Assembly (NCBI GenBank): GCA_014763895.1 | Contig: JACXUM010000010.1 | Span: 27,663 to 91,662, forward strand | DNA: 64,000 nt | Source of the DNA: Campylobacterales bacterium | Lineage (GTDB): Bacteria; Campylobacterota; Campylobacteria; Campylobacterales; Sulfurovaceae | Reading direction: 5' to 3' | Shown: piece after piece, positions 33,376-42,541 of the stretch | How the letters are laid out: each line of letters opens with the position of its first letter | How positions within the stretch are numbered: the first letter of the stretch is position 1 | Translations under genes and position numbers: made by a program | Notes under the pieces: model-generated | What the model was told of the DNA's origin: nothing | Database searches by the model: none | What the model saw: the letters and a program-made list of their open reading frames with translations, nothing else

Positions 33376-35634
33376 ATGGCCCTACATAATTCGATTCAAA
33401 AAGGAAAAGAGATCACCATTACTATTGATGGTAAAGTATGTAAAAGTATTTTTGGTAAAACGATCTTGGAGATAGCCAGAGAAAACGGGATCTATATCCC
33501 GACAATGTGTTACCTGACGAAGGTTCAGCCGATCGCATCGTGCCGTATGTGTATGGTCAGGGTAGAGGGTGTGGATGGATTTATCCTTTCCTGTCAGGAA
33601 AAAGCAACGGACGGTGCTGTGATCCAAACGCAAAACAGTGAGCTCTATAAAGAACGTCAAAACATTATGAAGCTCTATAACGTCAACCACCCGTTAGAGT
33701 GTGGTGTTTGCGATAAAAGCGGCGAATGTGACCTCCAGAATAAAACGATGGAGTTTGATGTTGCAGGGCAAAACTTTACTGCAAGGGAGCAGTCTAGGCC
33801 GGTTGAGAACTGGGGACATGTTTCTTATGATCCGGCACTCTGTATCATGTGTGAAAAGTGTGTGCGTGTTTCTACGGAGATCACCGGGGATGAGGCGTTG
33901 CAGCTGAAGTTTGGTGGATACTCTTCAACAATCATCAATGTCAAAAAAGAGAAGAACTATACATCGCTTGGTGAAGCAGCCGCAGTTTGTCCGGTAGGTG
34001 CATTGGTAAGTACGGATTTTAAATATACTTCAAATGCATGGGAACTTGAAAAGATCCCGAGTGCCTGTCCTCATTGCGGCGGCGGATGCCAGATGTATTA
34101 TGAGGTCAAGCGCGATGAGATCTATCGAGTGACCAACAATTATGAGTTCACAAGTATGTGTGGGGCAGGTAGATTCGGATTTGATTATGCCAATGAAGAT
34201 GTAACAAAAGATGCAAATGCCTTTACAAAAGCCGTTGAAGCTTTCAAGGAGGCAAAATCGATCCGTTTTGCGAGTAGCATATCCAATGAAGAGGCTTTGA
34301 TCCTCCAAAAGCTCAAAGGGAAATACGGCTATAAGCTTGTATCGCCTGAAGCAAGAGCGTATCAAAATTTTATGAACGCATATGCCTCTGTAACAGGGAA
34401 AACCCTTTATGCAGGAACGATGAAGGCACTTTCGCAGTCCAGAGGGATCATTATTGTGGGTTCACGGGTTAATAATGATGCTCCGATTGTGAAATATCAT
34501 ATCAACATGGCAAGTAAATGGCACAGGGCAAGGGTAGCTTATCTGCATCCAATGGAAGATAGCGAAATCCAAAATATCGTTACGCAGTATATCAAGTATG
34601 AAGCCGGAAGCGAAGAGGGTGTGATGGCACTGCTTGCTGATGCACTATTAAAAGAGAAAGAACTACCTGAATCCATCAAAGCATTTTTGGCTGATCTGGA
34701 TATCGGTAATCTCAGTGCAGAAAGCAATGTGGGGGAAGAAGAGCTTGAAACACTCAAACATTCTTTGGATAAGAAATCAGGGTTCTCTTTGGTCGTGGGC
34801 GCAGACCTTTATGCGCATCCGCGTGCAGCTCAGATCGCAAAACTGGTTGCACTGTTTGAAAAATATGCAGGCTTTAATGTGATTTGCGTACCGCCTGCGG
34901 GCAATGCAATGGGTGTATCGTTGATCTGTGACTTGGATGATGGAGGCGAAGGATACACCATCGGTTATAATGCTCCGGGTGATTTTACGTTGAGTGCATT
35001 GGGTGAGGGCGATCTTGATATGCCGGCGATGAACCAGCAGGAAGGAACACTGACGACTTTTGACAAACGTGTTGTTCCCATGAATGTTGCGTTGCCATAT
35101 GGCGGCTATGTGCTTAATGATATAGCCAATGCATTGGGCTTGAAGGCACAGTATACGATCAACTATACAAAAGAGTTGCCGGTATCAAAAGGATTCAAGG
35201 CTATCGAATTTGATGCATTGCCGGATTATTTTGATATCAACGGAAATGAAAATAGAGGATACCTGCTAGAGAGCGTATCAACACCGGTCAATGAAAGTCT
35301 TGAAGAAGTGGCTCAAATTGAGGAATTTGACGGTGCGGTGATCTATCAGTGCAATAGTGTCGATCAATTCTCGCCATTTACCGCAAAGTGTGATCTGCTT
35401 GATAAGGAAGCAGTGCTTTTAGGTTCACAGCAGTTTGCAATGGCAACCAAACTTCAAAATGGTGATCAGATCGTATTTGAAGTTGACGGTGTACGTTTTG
35501 AAAGGCTGTTTAAGATCGATACATCTATGAAAGGAACCATAGCACTTAACCCGACATTTGACAGGGGATTAAGTAGTGCTTTGCTATTCTCCTATAGATT
35601 TAGCAGGTTAGAATTTGAAAGAGTAGGAAGCTAA
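33376..35634 (+). CDS. nuoG: Complex I subunit NuoG, first copy
   Basis: 752 residues from an ATG at 33376 (an upstream frame extension overlaps the previous gene and is not used). Fe-S ligands follow the NuoG plan: [2Fe-2S] in CYLTKVQPIASCRMCMV and SCQEK; N5 in HPLECGVCDKSGECDLQ; N4 in CIMCEKCVRV with a distal Cys in CPVGAL; and N7 in CPHCGGGC with a distal Cys in SMCGAGRFG. The C-terminal half is a degenerate molybdopterin-oxidoreductase fold. A patch shared with the second copy, GDLDMPAMNQQEGTLTT, lies near residue 550. It carries electrons along the peripheral arm. Confidence 0.93.
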   Translation: MALHNSIQKGKEITITIDGKVCKSIFGKTILEIARENGIYIPTMCYLTKVQPIASCRMCMVRVEGVDGFILSCQEKATDGAVIQTQNSELYKERQNIMKLYNVNHPLECGVCDKSGECDLQNKTMEFDVAGQNFTAREQSRPVENWGHVSYDPALCIMCEKCVRVSTEITGDEALQLKFGGYSSTIINVKKEKNYTSLGEAAAVCPVGALVSTDFKYTSNAWELEKIPSACPHCGGGCQMYYEVKRDEIYRVTNNYEFTSMCGAGRFGFDYANEDVTKDANAFTKAVEAFKEAKSIRFASSISNEEALILQKLKGKYGYKLVSPEARAYQNFMNAYASVTGKTLYAGTMKALSQSRGIIIVGSRVNNDAPIVKYHINMASKWHRARVAYLHPMEDSEIQNIVTQYIKYEAGSEEGVMALLADALLKEKELPESIKAFLADLDIGNLSAESNVGEEELETLKHSLDKKSGFSLVVGADLYAHPRAAQIAKLVALFEKYAGFNVICVPPAGNAMGVSLICDLDDGGEGYTIGYNAPGDFTLSALGEGDLDMPAMNQQEGTLTTFDKRVVPMNVALPYGGYVLNDIANALGLKAQYTINYTKELPVSKGFKAIEFDALPDYFDINGNENRGYLLESVSTPVNESLEEVAQIEEFDGAVIYQCNSVDQFSPFTAKCDLLDKEAVLLGSQQFAMATKLQNGDQIVFEVDGVRFERLFKIDTSMKGTIALNPTFDRGLSSALLFSYRFSRLEFERVGS

Positions 35635-35635
35635 G

Positions 35636-38116
35636 ATGAGCAAAGTAAAAACAGTAGATAACTTGATTACTATAACGATTGATGGGAAAGAGTATAAGGC
35701 AAAAGAGGGCGAATATATCCTCAATGCCGCACGTGCAAACGATGTTTTTATCCCTGCAATCTGTTATTTGACACGATGTTCGCCGACATTGGCTTGCCGT
35801 ATCTGTCTTGTCGAAGCTGACGGGAAACAGGTTTATGCATGTAACGCAAAAGTGAAAGAAGGGATGGAGGTTGTTACGCAGACCCCAAACATTCTTGAAG
35901 AGCGCCGTGCAATTATGGAAGTATATGATGTCAACCACCCATTACAGTGCGGTGTGTGCGATAAGAGCGGTGAATGTGAATTACAGAACTATACATTGGA
36001 ACTGGCTGTAGATTCCCAGAGCTATAGTATCCCGGACACTAAAAGAGAAACAGCAAACTGGAGTTCGGTATTGCATTATGATCCGGGTCTTTGTATCGTG
36101 TGTGAGAGATGTACGACCGTATGTAAGGATATGATCGGTGATGCTGCGATTACGACTGTTAAACGAGGTGGTGCAGAGCTTGACAAGTCTTACAAAGATA
36201 CAATGCCAAAAGATGCCTATGCAATGTGGAACAAGCTTCAAAAGTCTGTTATCGCACCAAGCAACGGGACAGGTGAGACAAATTGTTCTGATTGTGGTGA
36301 ATGTATTGCAGTATGTCCGGTTGGGGCATTGGTAAGTAGAGACTTTGTTTACACATCCAACGCATGGGATCTTAGACGTATTCCGGCTTTTTCAGCACAT
36401 TCAAGTGACGGATTCCAGATCTATTATGAAGTAAAACCGACATCCATCGATGACAGAAGTGAAAGGATCTATCGTGTCACGAATGAATGGAACTATGTCT
36501 CTTTAGACGGATCGGCACGTTTTGGTTATGACTTTGAGAATAGGGATGTCGTAAAGGATGAAATAAGCTTTAATTTTGCGATCGAGGCGTTTAAAAAAGC
36601 TAGTACGGTACGTTTCAATGCGATGATCACGAATGAAGAGGCATTGATGTTGCAGACCCTCAAAGAAAAAACAGGTATGAGACTTTATAACCCAGAGGTA
36701 AGGGCATTCCAAAAGTTTCTTGGGTATTACAGTGAAGCAGCAGGACGATCTTTGTATAGTACAGATACCGATACGATCATGAAAAAAAACGATTTTGTTA
36801 TCTGTGTTGGGTCAGCACTCAGAAACGATGCTCCGGGGATGAAATATGCCTTTAACAATGTGCAGAAGCTCAATAAAGGCGCAGGTCTCTATTTTCACCC
36901 GATCGGTGATACCTTGATTGCCAGTTTTGGCAAATCAGTGGAATGTGTGACGCATAAGGCTGGTTTGGAAGAGGCAGCGCTTTATCTGATCTTGGATCTT
37001 TTTGCCGACAAGTCAAAACTTCCTCAGGAAGTGGGTGAGTATATCCAAGGATTTAAACGGACCCAAAAGCAGACCATTAAAGAAAAAGTGATGAAAGAGG
37101 TCGTAGAAACCGTTACTGATGAAGAGACGGGTGAGACCAAGGAAGTTAAGAAAAAAGTTCCTGAAATGGTTGAAAAAGAGATAGAGGTTGAGCAGAACGG
37201 ATTGGTTGAGCTTTTAGGGAAAGAGAGCGATGCATTTGCAGAGACATTTGCAAAAATGATCGCTAAGAAAGAGTCTTTTGCCTTAATGGTCGGAGAGGAT
37301 TTCTATTATCATCCAAAAGCCCAAAACCTTGCTAAGCTGGTTGCGTTGATCGAAAAGGTATCTGACATCGAAGTCGTTATGGCACCGCCTAAATCAAATG
37401 CACTCGGTGTTGCGTTGATTTGTGATCTTGATGATGAAGCACAAGGATACACAATCGGGTATAATGAGAACGGGGATTTCAGACTCTCTGCGCTGGGTGA
37501 TGGCGATCTGGATATGCCGGCTATGAACCAGCAGGAAGGAACTTTCACAAACCTTGCAAAAAGGGTCGTTCCGACCAATGCAGCACTTCCATATGGCGGG
37601 TATGAGCTCAATGATCTTATCAGAGAATTGATCGGTGCACCGAGGGAGACAATCGACTGGACAGTGAAGTTGCCTGTTGCAAAAGGTTTCAAAGCGGTTG
37701 AGTTTGATGCCTTGCCAAACGGCTATACCAATGAAGGTGTGGAAAACAGAGGATATCTTTTGGATATTCAAATCGAAGAGAAACCATTGCCAAGTGTTGA
37801 AAAGTTCGACGAAGCTACAGTCATGGAAGGCGAGATCGCTTATAGATGTAACCCTGCAAGACAGTTCAATGACTTTACGGATAAAGCGCATGAGATCTTT
37901 GAAGCATTTGCGCTCTATGCAAGCCCTGCAAAAGCAGAAAGCCTAGGCCAAAAGGTCGAAGTTGTATTTGCAAACGGTAGTATCGTACTGGATGTTGTCG
38001 CAGATGAAAAAATGGAAGGCGATATCGTCAAAGTGCCTGATTTCAAAAGTGCACAAAATGTCTATGAGCTTTTTGGTGACTCAAGATATCAAAATGTAAC
38101 AATAAGAAAGGTGTAA
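35636..38116 (+). CDS. Complex I subunit NuoG, second divergent copy
   Basis: 826 residues. The [2Fe-2S] site (CYLTRCSPTLACRICLV) and N5 (HPLQCGVCDKSGECELQN) match the first copy. The next part differs: CIVCERCTTVC and CSDCGECIAVC form two complete CxxCxxCxxxC sets, like a 2[4Fe-4S] ferredoxin or the N-terminal part of [FeFe]-hydrogenase and formate dehydrogenase partners. The N7 cysteines of copy one are lost (RIPAFSAHSSDG). A charged, repetitive insert (about residues 475-520, rich in Lys, Glu and Val) is unique to this copy. It starts 1 base after the first nuoG. Possibly a second electron entry or branch. Confidence 0.9.
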   Translation: MSKVKTVDNLITITIDGKEYKAKEGEYILNAARANDVFIPAICYLTRCSPTLACRICLVEADGKQVYACNAKVKEGMEVVTQTPNILEERRAIMEVYDVNHPLQCGVCDKSGECELQNYTLELAVDSQSYSIPDTKRETANWSSVLHYDPGLCIVCERCTTVCKDMIGDAAITTVKRGGAELDKSYKDTMPKDAYAMWNKLQKSVIAPSNGTGETNCSDCGECIAVCPVGALVSRDFVYTSNAWDLRRIPAFSAHSSDGFQIYYEVKPTSIDDRSERIYRVTNEWNYVSLDGSARFGYDFENRDVVKDEISFNFAIEAFKKASTVRFNAMITNEEALMLQTLKEKTGMRLYNPEVRAFQKFLGYYSEAAGRSLYSTDTDTIMKKNDFVICVGSALRNDAPGMKYAFNNVQKLNKGAGLYFHPIGDTLIASFGKSVECVTHKAGLEEAALYLILDLFADKSKLPQEVGEYIQGFKRTQKQTIKEKVMKEVVETVTDEETGETKEVKKKVPEMVEKEIEVEQNGLVELLGKESDAFAETFAKMIAKKESFALMVGEDFYYHPKAQNLAKLVALIEKVSDIEVVMAPPKSNALGVALICDLDDEAQGYTIGYNENGDFRLSALGDGDLDMPAMNQQEGTFTNLAKRVVPTNAALPYGGYELNDLIRELIGAPRETIDWTVKLPVAKGFKAVEFDALPNGYTNEGVENRGYLLDIQIEEKPLPSVEKFDEATVMEGEIAYRCNPARQFNDFTDKAHEIFEAFALYASPAKAESLGQKVEVVFANGSIVLDVVADEKMEGDIVKVPDFKSAQNVYELFGDSRYQNVTIRKV

Positions 38117-38120
38117 TGTG

Positions 38121-39125
38121 ATGGAAGCAACAGCATTAGGTATAGTGATCAAAGCCATTATTATTTTGGCGATTATTTCGGCAATAGCCGGATTTGGTAC
38201 CTACTTGGAAAGAAAGGTACTTGCATTTATGCAACGCCGTTTGGGACCTATGCACGTAGGTCCTTATGGATTATTGCAGATCTTGGCAGACGGGATCAAA
38301 CTTTTTACAAAAGAGGATATTATCCCTCAAAATGCCAATAGACTGATTTTTGGAATTGCTCCGGCAATTACTGCTGCAACGGCATTCATCGCATTGGCCG
38401 GTGTACCGGTATTCCCGGATTTTACGATTCCTGAATTTATACCTTTGCTTGGTGGGACGTTCGTACCATCAGTCGCGGCAGATATTAACATCGGTATACT
38501 TTTTGTACTGGGGATGATGGCAGCAGGTCTTTACGGCCCATTATTGGCGGGTATGGCACAAGCCAACAAATGGGGGATCATCGGAGCAGCAAGAACAGCG
38601 ATACAGTTCTTGAGTTATGAGGTTGTTACGGGGCTTTCTATCTTGGCACCCATCATGATCGTCGGATCACTTTCATTGGTAGATTTTAATAACTATAGTA
38701 GTGACCATGCATGGTTGATGTTTACGCAACCGGTTGCTTTTGTATTGTTCTTGATCGCCGGATTTGCGGAAACAAACAGAACACCGTTTGACCTTCTGGA
38801 GCATGAAGCTGAGGTTGTATCAGGATATGCGACAGAATACTCTGGAATGAGATGGGGTATGTTCTTTATCGGTGAATATGCGAATATGATAACCATTTCT
38901 ATTTTGGCGGCAGTCGTATTTATGGGTGGGTACAATGATCTCTTCTTCCTTCCTGGTTGGTTAGCTGTATTGTTGAAGATTTCATTTGTATTCTTCTTCA
39001 TGTTATGGGTAAGAGCAGCATGGCCGCATGTTAGACCGGATCAATTGATGTGGCTGTGTTGGAAAGTATTGATGCCGATCGCCGTGATCAATGTGGTCGT
39101 TACCGGTATCGTGATGATGGTGTAA
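38121..39125 (+). CDS. nuoH: Complex I subunit NuoH
   Basis: 334 residues, about eight membrane helices, connecting the quinone site with the proton channels. Family signatures are TYLERKVLAFMQRRLGP near residue 22, GLLQILADGIKLFTKEDI, and AETNRTPFDLLEHEAEVVSGY with its conserved acidic residues. RPDQLMWLCWKVLMP marks the end. The ATG at 38121 is preferred over a GTG three bases earlier. It follows the second nuoG closely in the operon. Confidence 0.96.
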   Translation: MEATALGIVIKAIIILAIISAIAGFGTYLERKVLAFMQRRLGPMHVGPYGLLQILADGIKLFTKEDIIPQNANRLIFGIAPAITAATAFIALAGVPVFPDFTIPEFIPLLGGTFVPSVAADINIGILFVLGMMAAGLYGPLLAGMAQANKWGIIGAARTAIQFLSYEVVTGLSILAPIMIVGSLSLVDFNNYSSDHAWLMFTQPVAFVLFLIAGFAETNRTPFDLLEHEAEVVSGYATEYSGMRWGMFFIGEYANMITISILAAVVFMGGYNDLFFLPGWLAVLLKISFVFFFMLWVRAAWPHVRPDQLMWLCWKVLMPIAVINVVVTGIVMMV

Positions 39126-39134
39126 GGAGAAGAG

Positions 39135-39758
39135 ATGGGATTAGAACAATTTAAAAATAGAAATGTAGGAACACAGAACTACAGATTGCTTGATCTTGGT
39201 GAAACACCAAAGACCGGATTTGGTCAATTTAAGCAGGTAGCAAAGAGAACATTCAAAGGTGAGCTTTTTGTAGGTCTTTGGGTAACACTCAGAGAGATGA
39301 TCAATGCCCTTTTCAGAGGAGAGATGCATACCGTCAAGTATCCGTTTGAAAAACTGCCGATCTCTCCAAGATACAGAGCGATCCATGATATGCTTCGTTT
39401 ACTTGAAAGCGGTCATTACCGTTGTATTGGATGCGGACTTTGCGAGAAGATCTGTATCTCTAACTGTATTGCGATGGAGACACGCTATGATGAAAATCAG
39501 CGTAAAGAAGTAAGCGAATATACGATCAACTTCGGTAGATGTATTTTCTGCGGATATTGTGCAGAAGTTTGTCCGGAACTGGCGATTGTACATGGACCAA
39601 GATATGAGAATGCCAGTGAGCAGAGAGCAGGATTTTCACTTTTTGAAGACATGCTCACACCGATCGATAAGTTGAATCTTCAGCAAGAGTATGACGGATT
39701 TGGTGCTGTTACACCGTATGCTGACGAGAATATCAAAAAAACACCACTTGCATATTAA
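39135..39758 (+). CDS. nuoI: Complex I subunit NuoI (two [4Fe-4S])
   Basis: 207 residues. Two ferredoxin-type sets are visible: CIGCGLCEKICISNC near residue 96 and CIFCGYCAEVCPE near residue 136, which form clusters N6a and N6b. An amphipathic N-terminal helix (LFVGLWVTLREMINALF) should lie along the membrane as in other NuoI. It passes electrons from NuoG to NuoB. AGGAGAAGAG precedes the ATG. Length somewhat longer than E. coli NuoI because of C-terminal extension. Confidence 0.96.
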   Translation: MGLEQFKNRNVGTQNYRLLDLGETPKTGFGQFKQVAKRTFKGELFVGLWVTLREMINALFRGEMHTVKYPFEKLPISPRYRAIHDMLRLLESGHYRCIGCGLCEKICISNCIAMETRYDENQRKEVSEYTINFGRCIFCGYCAEVCPELAIVHGPRYENASEQRAGFSLFEDMLTPIDKLNLQQEYDGFGAVTPYADENIKKTPLAY

Positions 39759-39769
39759 GGAGAGTACAG

Positions 39770-40333
39770 ATGTATGAACAAATAGCATTTTATCTATTTT
39801 CGGTTTTAACGGTGACACTCTTTTTAATCACTGTCATGAGTAAGAATGTCTTGTATGCAATGACTTCATTGGCTGCAGGTATGGTATTGATCTCAGGATT
39901 TTTCTTTATATTGGGTGCTGATTTCCTTGGGGTTGTACAATTGATTGTGTATGTGGGTGCGGTGATGGCACTTTACTCATTTGCCATGATGTTCTTTGAT
40001 GCAACAAGAAACATCAAAGAAAAAAGTACACATCCTGCACTTGTATTCGGGCTTGGCGGTATGAGCGCATTGGTGTTGGTTATGATGTTTGCCGCCCCAC
40101 TTTATAGCGAGAAGATACAGGCATTCTATCCGATGCATCCTGAAGCAGGGAATGCACAGGATGTCGGTATCGTATTATTTACTAAATACCTTATCCCGTT
40201 TGAAGTCGCAGCGGTTATGCTTTTGGTTGCGATGATCGCAGGTATTATCCTCGCTGGTAAAAAGATGGATGTGAGCTTTACTCAGGATTTGAGTGTAGAT
40301 GATGAAATCATGAAACAAAAGGATGCGAAATGA
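39770..40333 (+). CDS. nuoJ: Complex I subunit NuoJ
   Basis: 187 residues with five membrane helices. The conserved helix with the pi-bulge region VVQLIVYVGAVMALYSFAMMF is clear near residues 58-78. The C-terminal end is polar. It links NuoH with the antiporter-like subunits. Its end overlaps nuoK by 4 bases (ATGA), and it starts 11 bases after nuoI with AAGGAGAG. Confidence 0.94.
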   Translation: MYEQIAFYLFSVLTVTLFLITVMSKNVLYAMTSLAAGMVLISGFFFILGADFLGVVQLIVYVGAVMALYSFAMMFFDATRNIKEKSTHPALVFGLGGMSALVLVMMFAAPLYSEKIQAFYPMHPEAGNAQDVGIVLFTKYLIPFEVAAVMLLVAMIAGIILAGKKMDVSFTQDLSVDDEIMKQKDAK

Positions 40334-40632
40334 TAGGACTTAGTCATTACCTTATCGTCTCTGCACTGATCTTTTCGATTGGATTGGTAGGAGTACTACG
40401 AAGAAGAAATCTATTGATGCTTTTCTTCGCAACGGAGGTTATGCTCAATGCGGTAAATATCGCATTTGCGGCTATCTCTCATTATTATAACGATCTAACC
40501 GGTCAAATGTTTGCATTCTTCGTGATTGCGATTGCAGCGAGTGAAGTTGCCGTAGGTCTTGGTATCCTGATCGTATTGTATAAAAAACAAGGAAGTCTTG
40601 ATCTTGACGAGCTCACGACTATGAAAGGATAA
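40330..40632 (+). CDS. nuoK: Complex I subunit NuoK
   Basis: 100 residues, three membrane helices. The two buried Glu residues of the family can be placed in FFATEVMLNAVNIAF and in IAASEVAVGLGI. These belong to the proton-transfer chain along the membrane arm. Overlaps nuoJ by 4 bases and abuts nuoL (TAATG). Confidence 0.95.
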   Translation: MIGLSHYLIVSALIFSIGLVGVLRRRNLLMLFFATEVMLNAVNIAFAAISHYYNDLTGQMFAFFVIAIAASEVAVGLGILIVLYKKQGSLDLDELTTMKG

Positions 40633-42530
40633 TGATGGAAAGTTTAGTATATATTGCACTGTTTGCACCGTTTGTCAGTTCATTGTTTGCAGCTTTGTTC
40701 GGGATGAGCCCGAGGAAGACGTTTGTTGGTGCGATCGCATCTCTTTTGCTTTTTGTTTCACTGAGCGCATCAATGATGTTGGCATATCATGTCTATCAGA
40801 CAGGTGAGTCTGTACATATTACAATGATGGACTGGATCCATATGGGGGATCTTTATATCCCGTTTGGGTTTAATGTCGATCAGGTTTCAGTTACGATGAT
40901 GAATGTGGTTACATTGGTTTCAACCGTTGTTCACATCTATTCGATCGGATATATGGATCACGATAAAAGTTTCAACAGATTTTTCTCTTACCTTTCGGCA
41001 TTCGTATTTTCGATGATGGTTCTTGTTATGAGTGACAACTTTGCAGGTCTTTTCATCGGATGGGAAGGTGTTGGAGTTTGTTCATGGTTGCTTATTGGAT
41101 TCTGGTATCATAAGCCCGATCTTACAAGAGAGGAAAACCCTTCTATCTCTCCTTCATGGGCAGCAAATGAAGCATTTATCATGAACAGAATTGCAGACCT
41201 TGGGATGTTGATCGGTCTTTTCATTATTTACTGGAATGTAGGTTCACTTCAGTATGATGCTGTTTTTGCAGCGATTCCTCACTTGACGGATGTAATCTTG
41301 AGTACTGCTGCGATCGCTCTCTTTATCGGGGCGATGGGTAAATCGGCGCAGTTCCCGCTACATACCTGGCTTACCGATGCGATGGAAGGTCCTACACCGG
41401 TTTCAGCATTGATCCACGCAGCGACGATGGTTACTGCAGGGGTTTTCTTGGTAATAAGAGTACATCCATTGTTCTCTGTAACACCGGAAGTCAGTTACTT
41501 CATTGCGGCTCTTGGTACATTTGTAGCATTCTTCGCTGCTTCTATGGCACTTGTGAACAGAGATCTAAAAAGAATCATTGCATTCTCTACACTCTCTCAG
41601 CTTGGTTACATGTTTGCAGCTGCTGGTTTGGGTGCGTATTGGATCGCACTGTTCCACTTGGCGGCACACGCATTCTTTAAAGCATTGCTCTTCTTGGGCG
41701 CTGGTAACGTAATGCATGCGATGCATGATGAGTTGGATATCTTTAAAATGGGTGGCTTGAAAAAATCGATGAAAGCAACCTATATCTATATGGGACTTGC
41801 ATCGCTCGCATTGGCAGGTATCCCGCCATTGGCAGGTTTCTTTTCAAAAGATGCGATCATTGAGACGGCATTCAACGAAGGGACACTGATCCTATGGGTT
41901 ATGCTGGTTGTTACAGCAGGGATGACGGCATTCTATAGCTTTAGACAGGTATTCTTGACGTTTGAAGGTGATGAGAGATACAAAGAGTTTGGCATTCATC
42001 CGCATGAAATGTACAAATTCGTACTTGTAGCGATGTCGCCGCTTGCTATATTGGCAGTCATCGCAGGTTTCTTTAGAGAATCTTTCAATGCTTTTGTAAC
42101 ACATTTGCTTCCTGGGTATGAAATGAGCGAACACACGCATCATTTGGCATTGATACTTGGTGCGATCGTATTTGCATTTGCGGTCGGTGGCATCTTGCTA
42201 GCGTATAAAAAATATGCTAAAGGTCTTAAAAGAAGTGAAAAAGTTGAAAACAGCTTTATCTATAGATTGCTTGCAAATCAGTACTATATTCCTAACCTCT
42301 ATGAAGAGTTTATCTCTAAACCGTATGCGATGATCTCTGAAATGATGTGGAAAGGGGTAGATTTGAAAATCGTGGATACAACGGTCGATGGTATTGCCAA
42401 ATTCTTGTATAGAAGCGGTGACGGCACAAGAAAGATGCAAACAGGTAACCTTTCGAACTATCTGAATTGGATGGCTATCGGCGGGGTCTTGCTCCTTGTG
42501 GTTGCGATGATTTCGGCGATGATAGGTTAA
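40632..42530 (+). CDS. nuoL: Complex I subunit NuoL (antiporter-like)
   Basis: 632 residues, about 16 helices. Antiporter-family motifs include FIGWEGVGVCSWLLIGFWY, the LHTWLTDAMEGPTPVSALIHAATMV stretch containing the conserved Lys/Glu network, and IAFSTLSQLGYMFAA. The long C-terminal part (residues about 490-632) should include the lateral amphipathic helix of NuoL. It is the most distal proton channel of the complex. It starts at the nuoK stop (TAATG). Confidence 0.96.
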   Translation: MMESLVYIALFAPFVSSLFAALFGMSPRKTFVGAIASLLLFVSLSASMMLAYHVYQTGESVHITMMDWIHMGDLYIPFGFNVDQVSVTMMNVVTLVSTVVHIYSIGYMDHDKSFNRFFSYLSAFVFSMMVLVMSDNFAGLFIGWEGVGVCSWLLIGFWYHKPDLTREENPSISPSWAANEAFIMNRIADLGMLIGLFIIYWNVGSLQYDAVFAAIPHLTDVILSTAAIALFIGAMGKSAQFPLHTWLTDAMEGPTPVSALIHAATMVTAGVFLVIRVHPLFSVTPEVSYFIAALGTFVAFFAASMALVNRDLKRIIAFSTLSQLGYMFAAAGLGAYWIALFHLAAHAFFKALLFLGAGNVMHAMHDELDIFKMGGLKKSMKATYIYMGLASLALAGIPPLAGFFSKDAIIETAFNEGTLILWVMLVVTAGMTAFYSFRQVFLTFEGDERYKEFGIHPHEMYKFVLVAMSPLAILAVIAGFFRESFNAFVTHLLPGYEMSEHTHHLALILGAIVFAFAVGGILLAYKKYAKGLKRSEKVENSFIYRLLANQYYIPNLYEEFISKPYAMISEMMWKGVDLKIVDTTVDGIAKFLYRSGDGTRKMQTGNLSNYLNWMAIGGVLLLVVAMISAMIG

Positions 42531-42541
42531 GGAGTAGGGTA

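Noticed and set aside
42467..42541. Upstream extension of nuoM
   Set aside because: Lies in the nuoL coding end; the ATG at 42542 has a ribosome site and fits the NuoM start.
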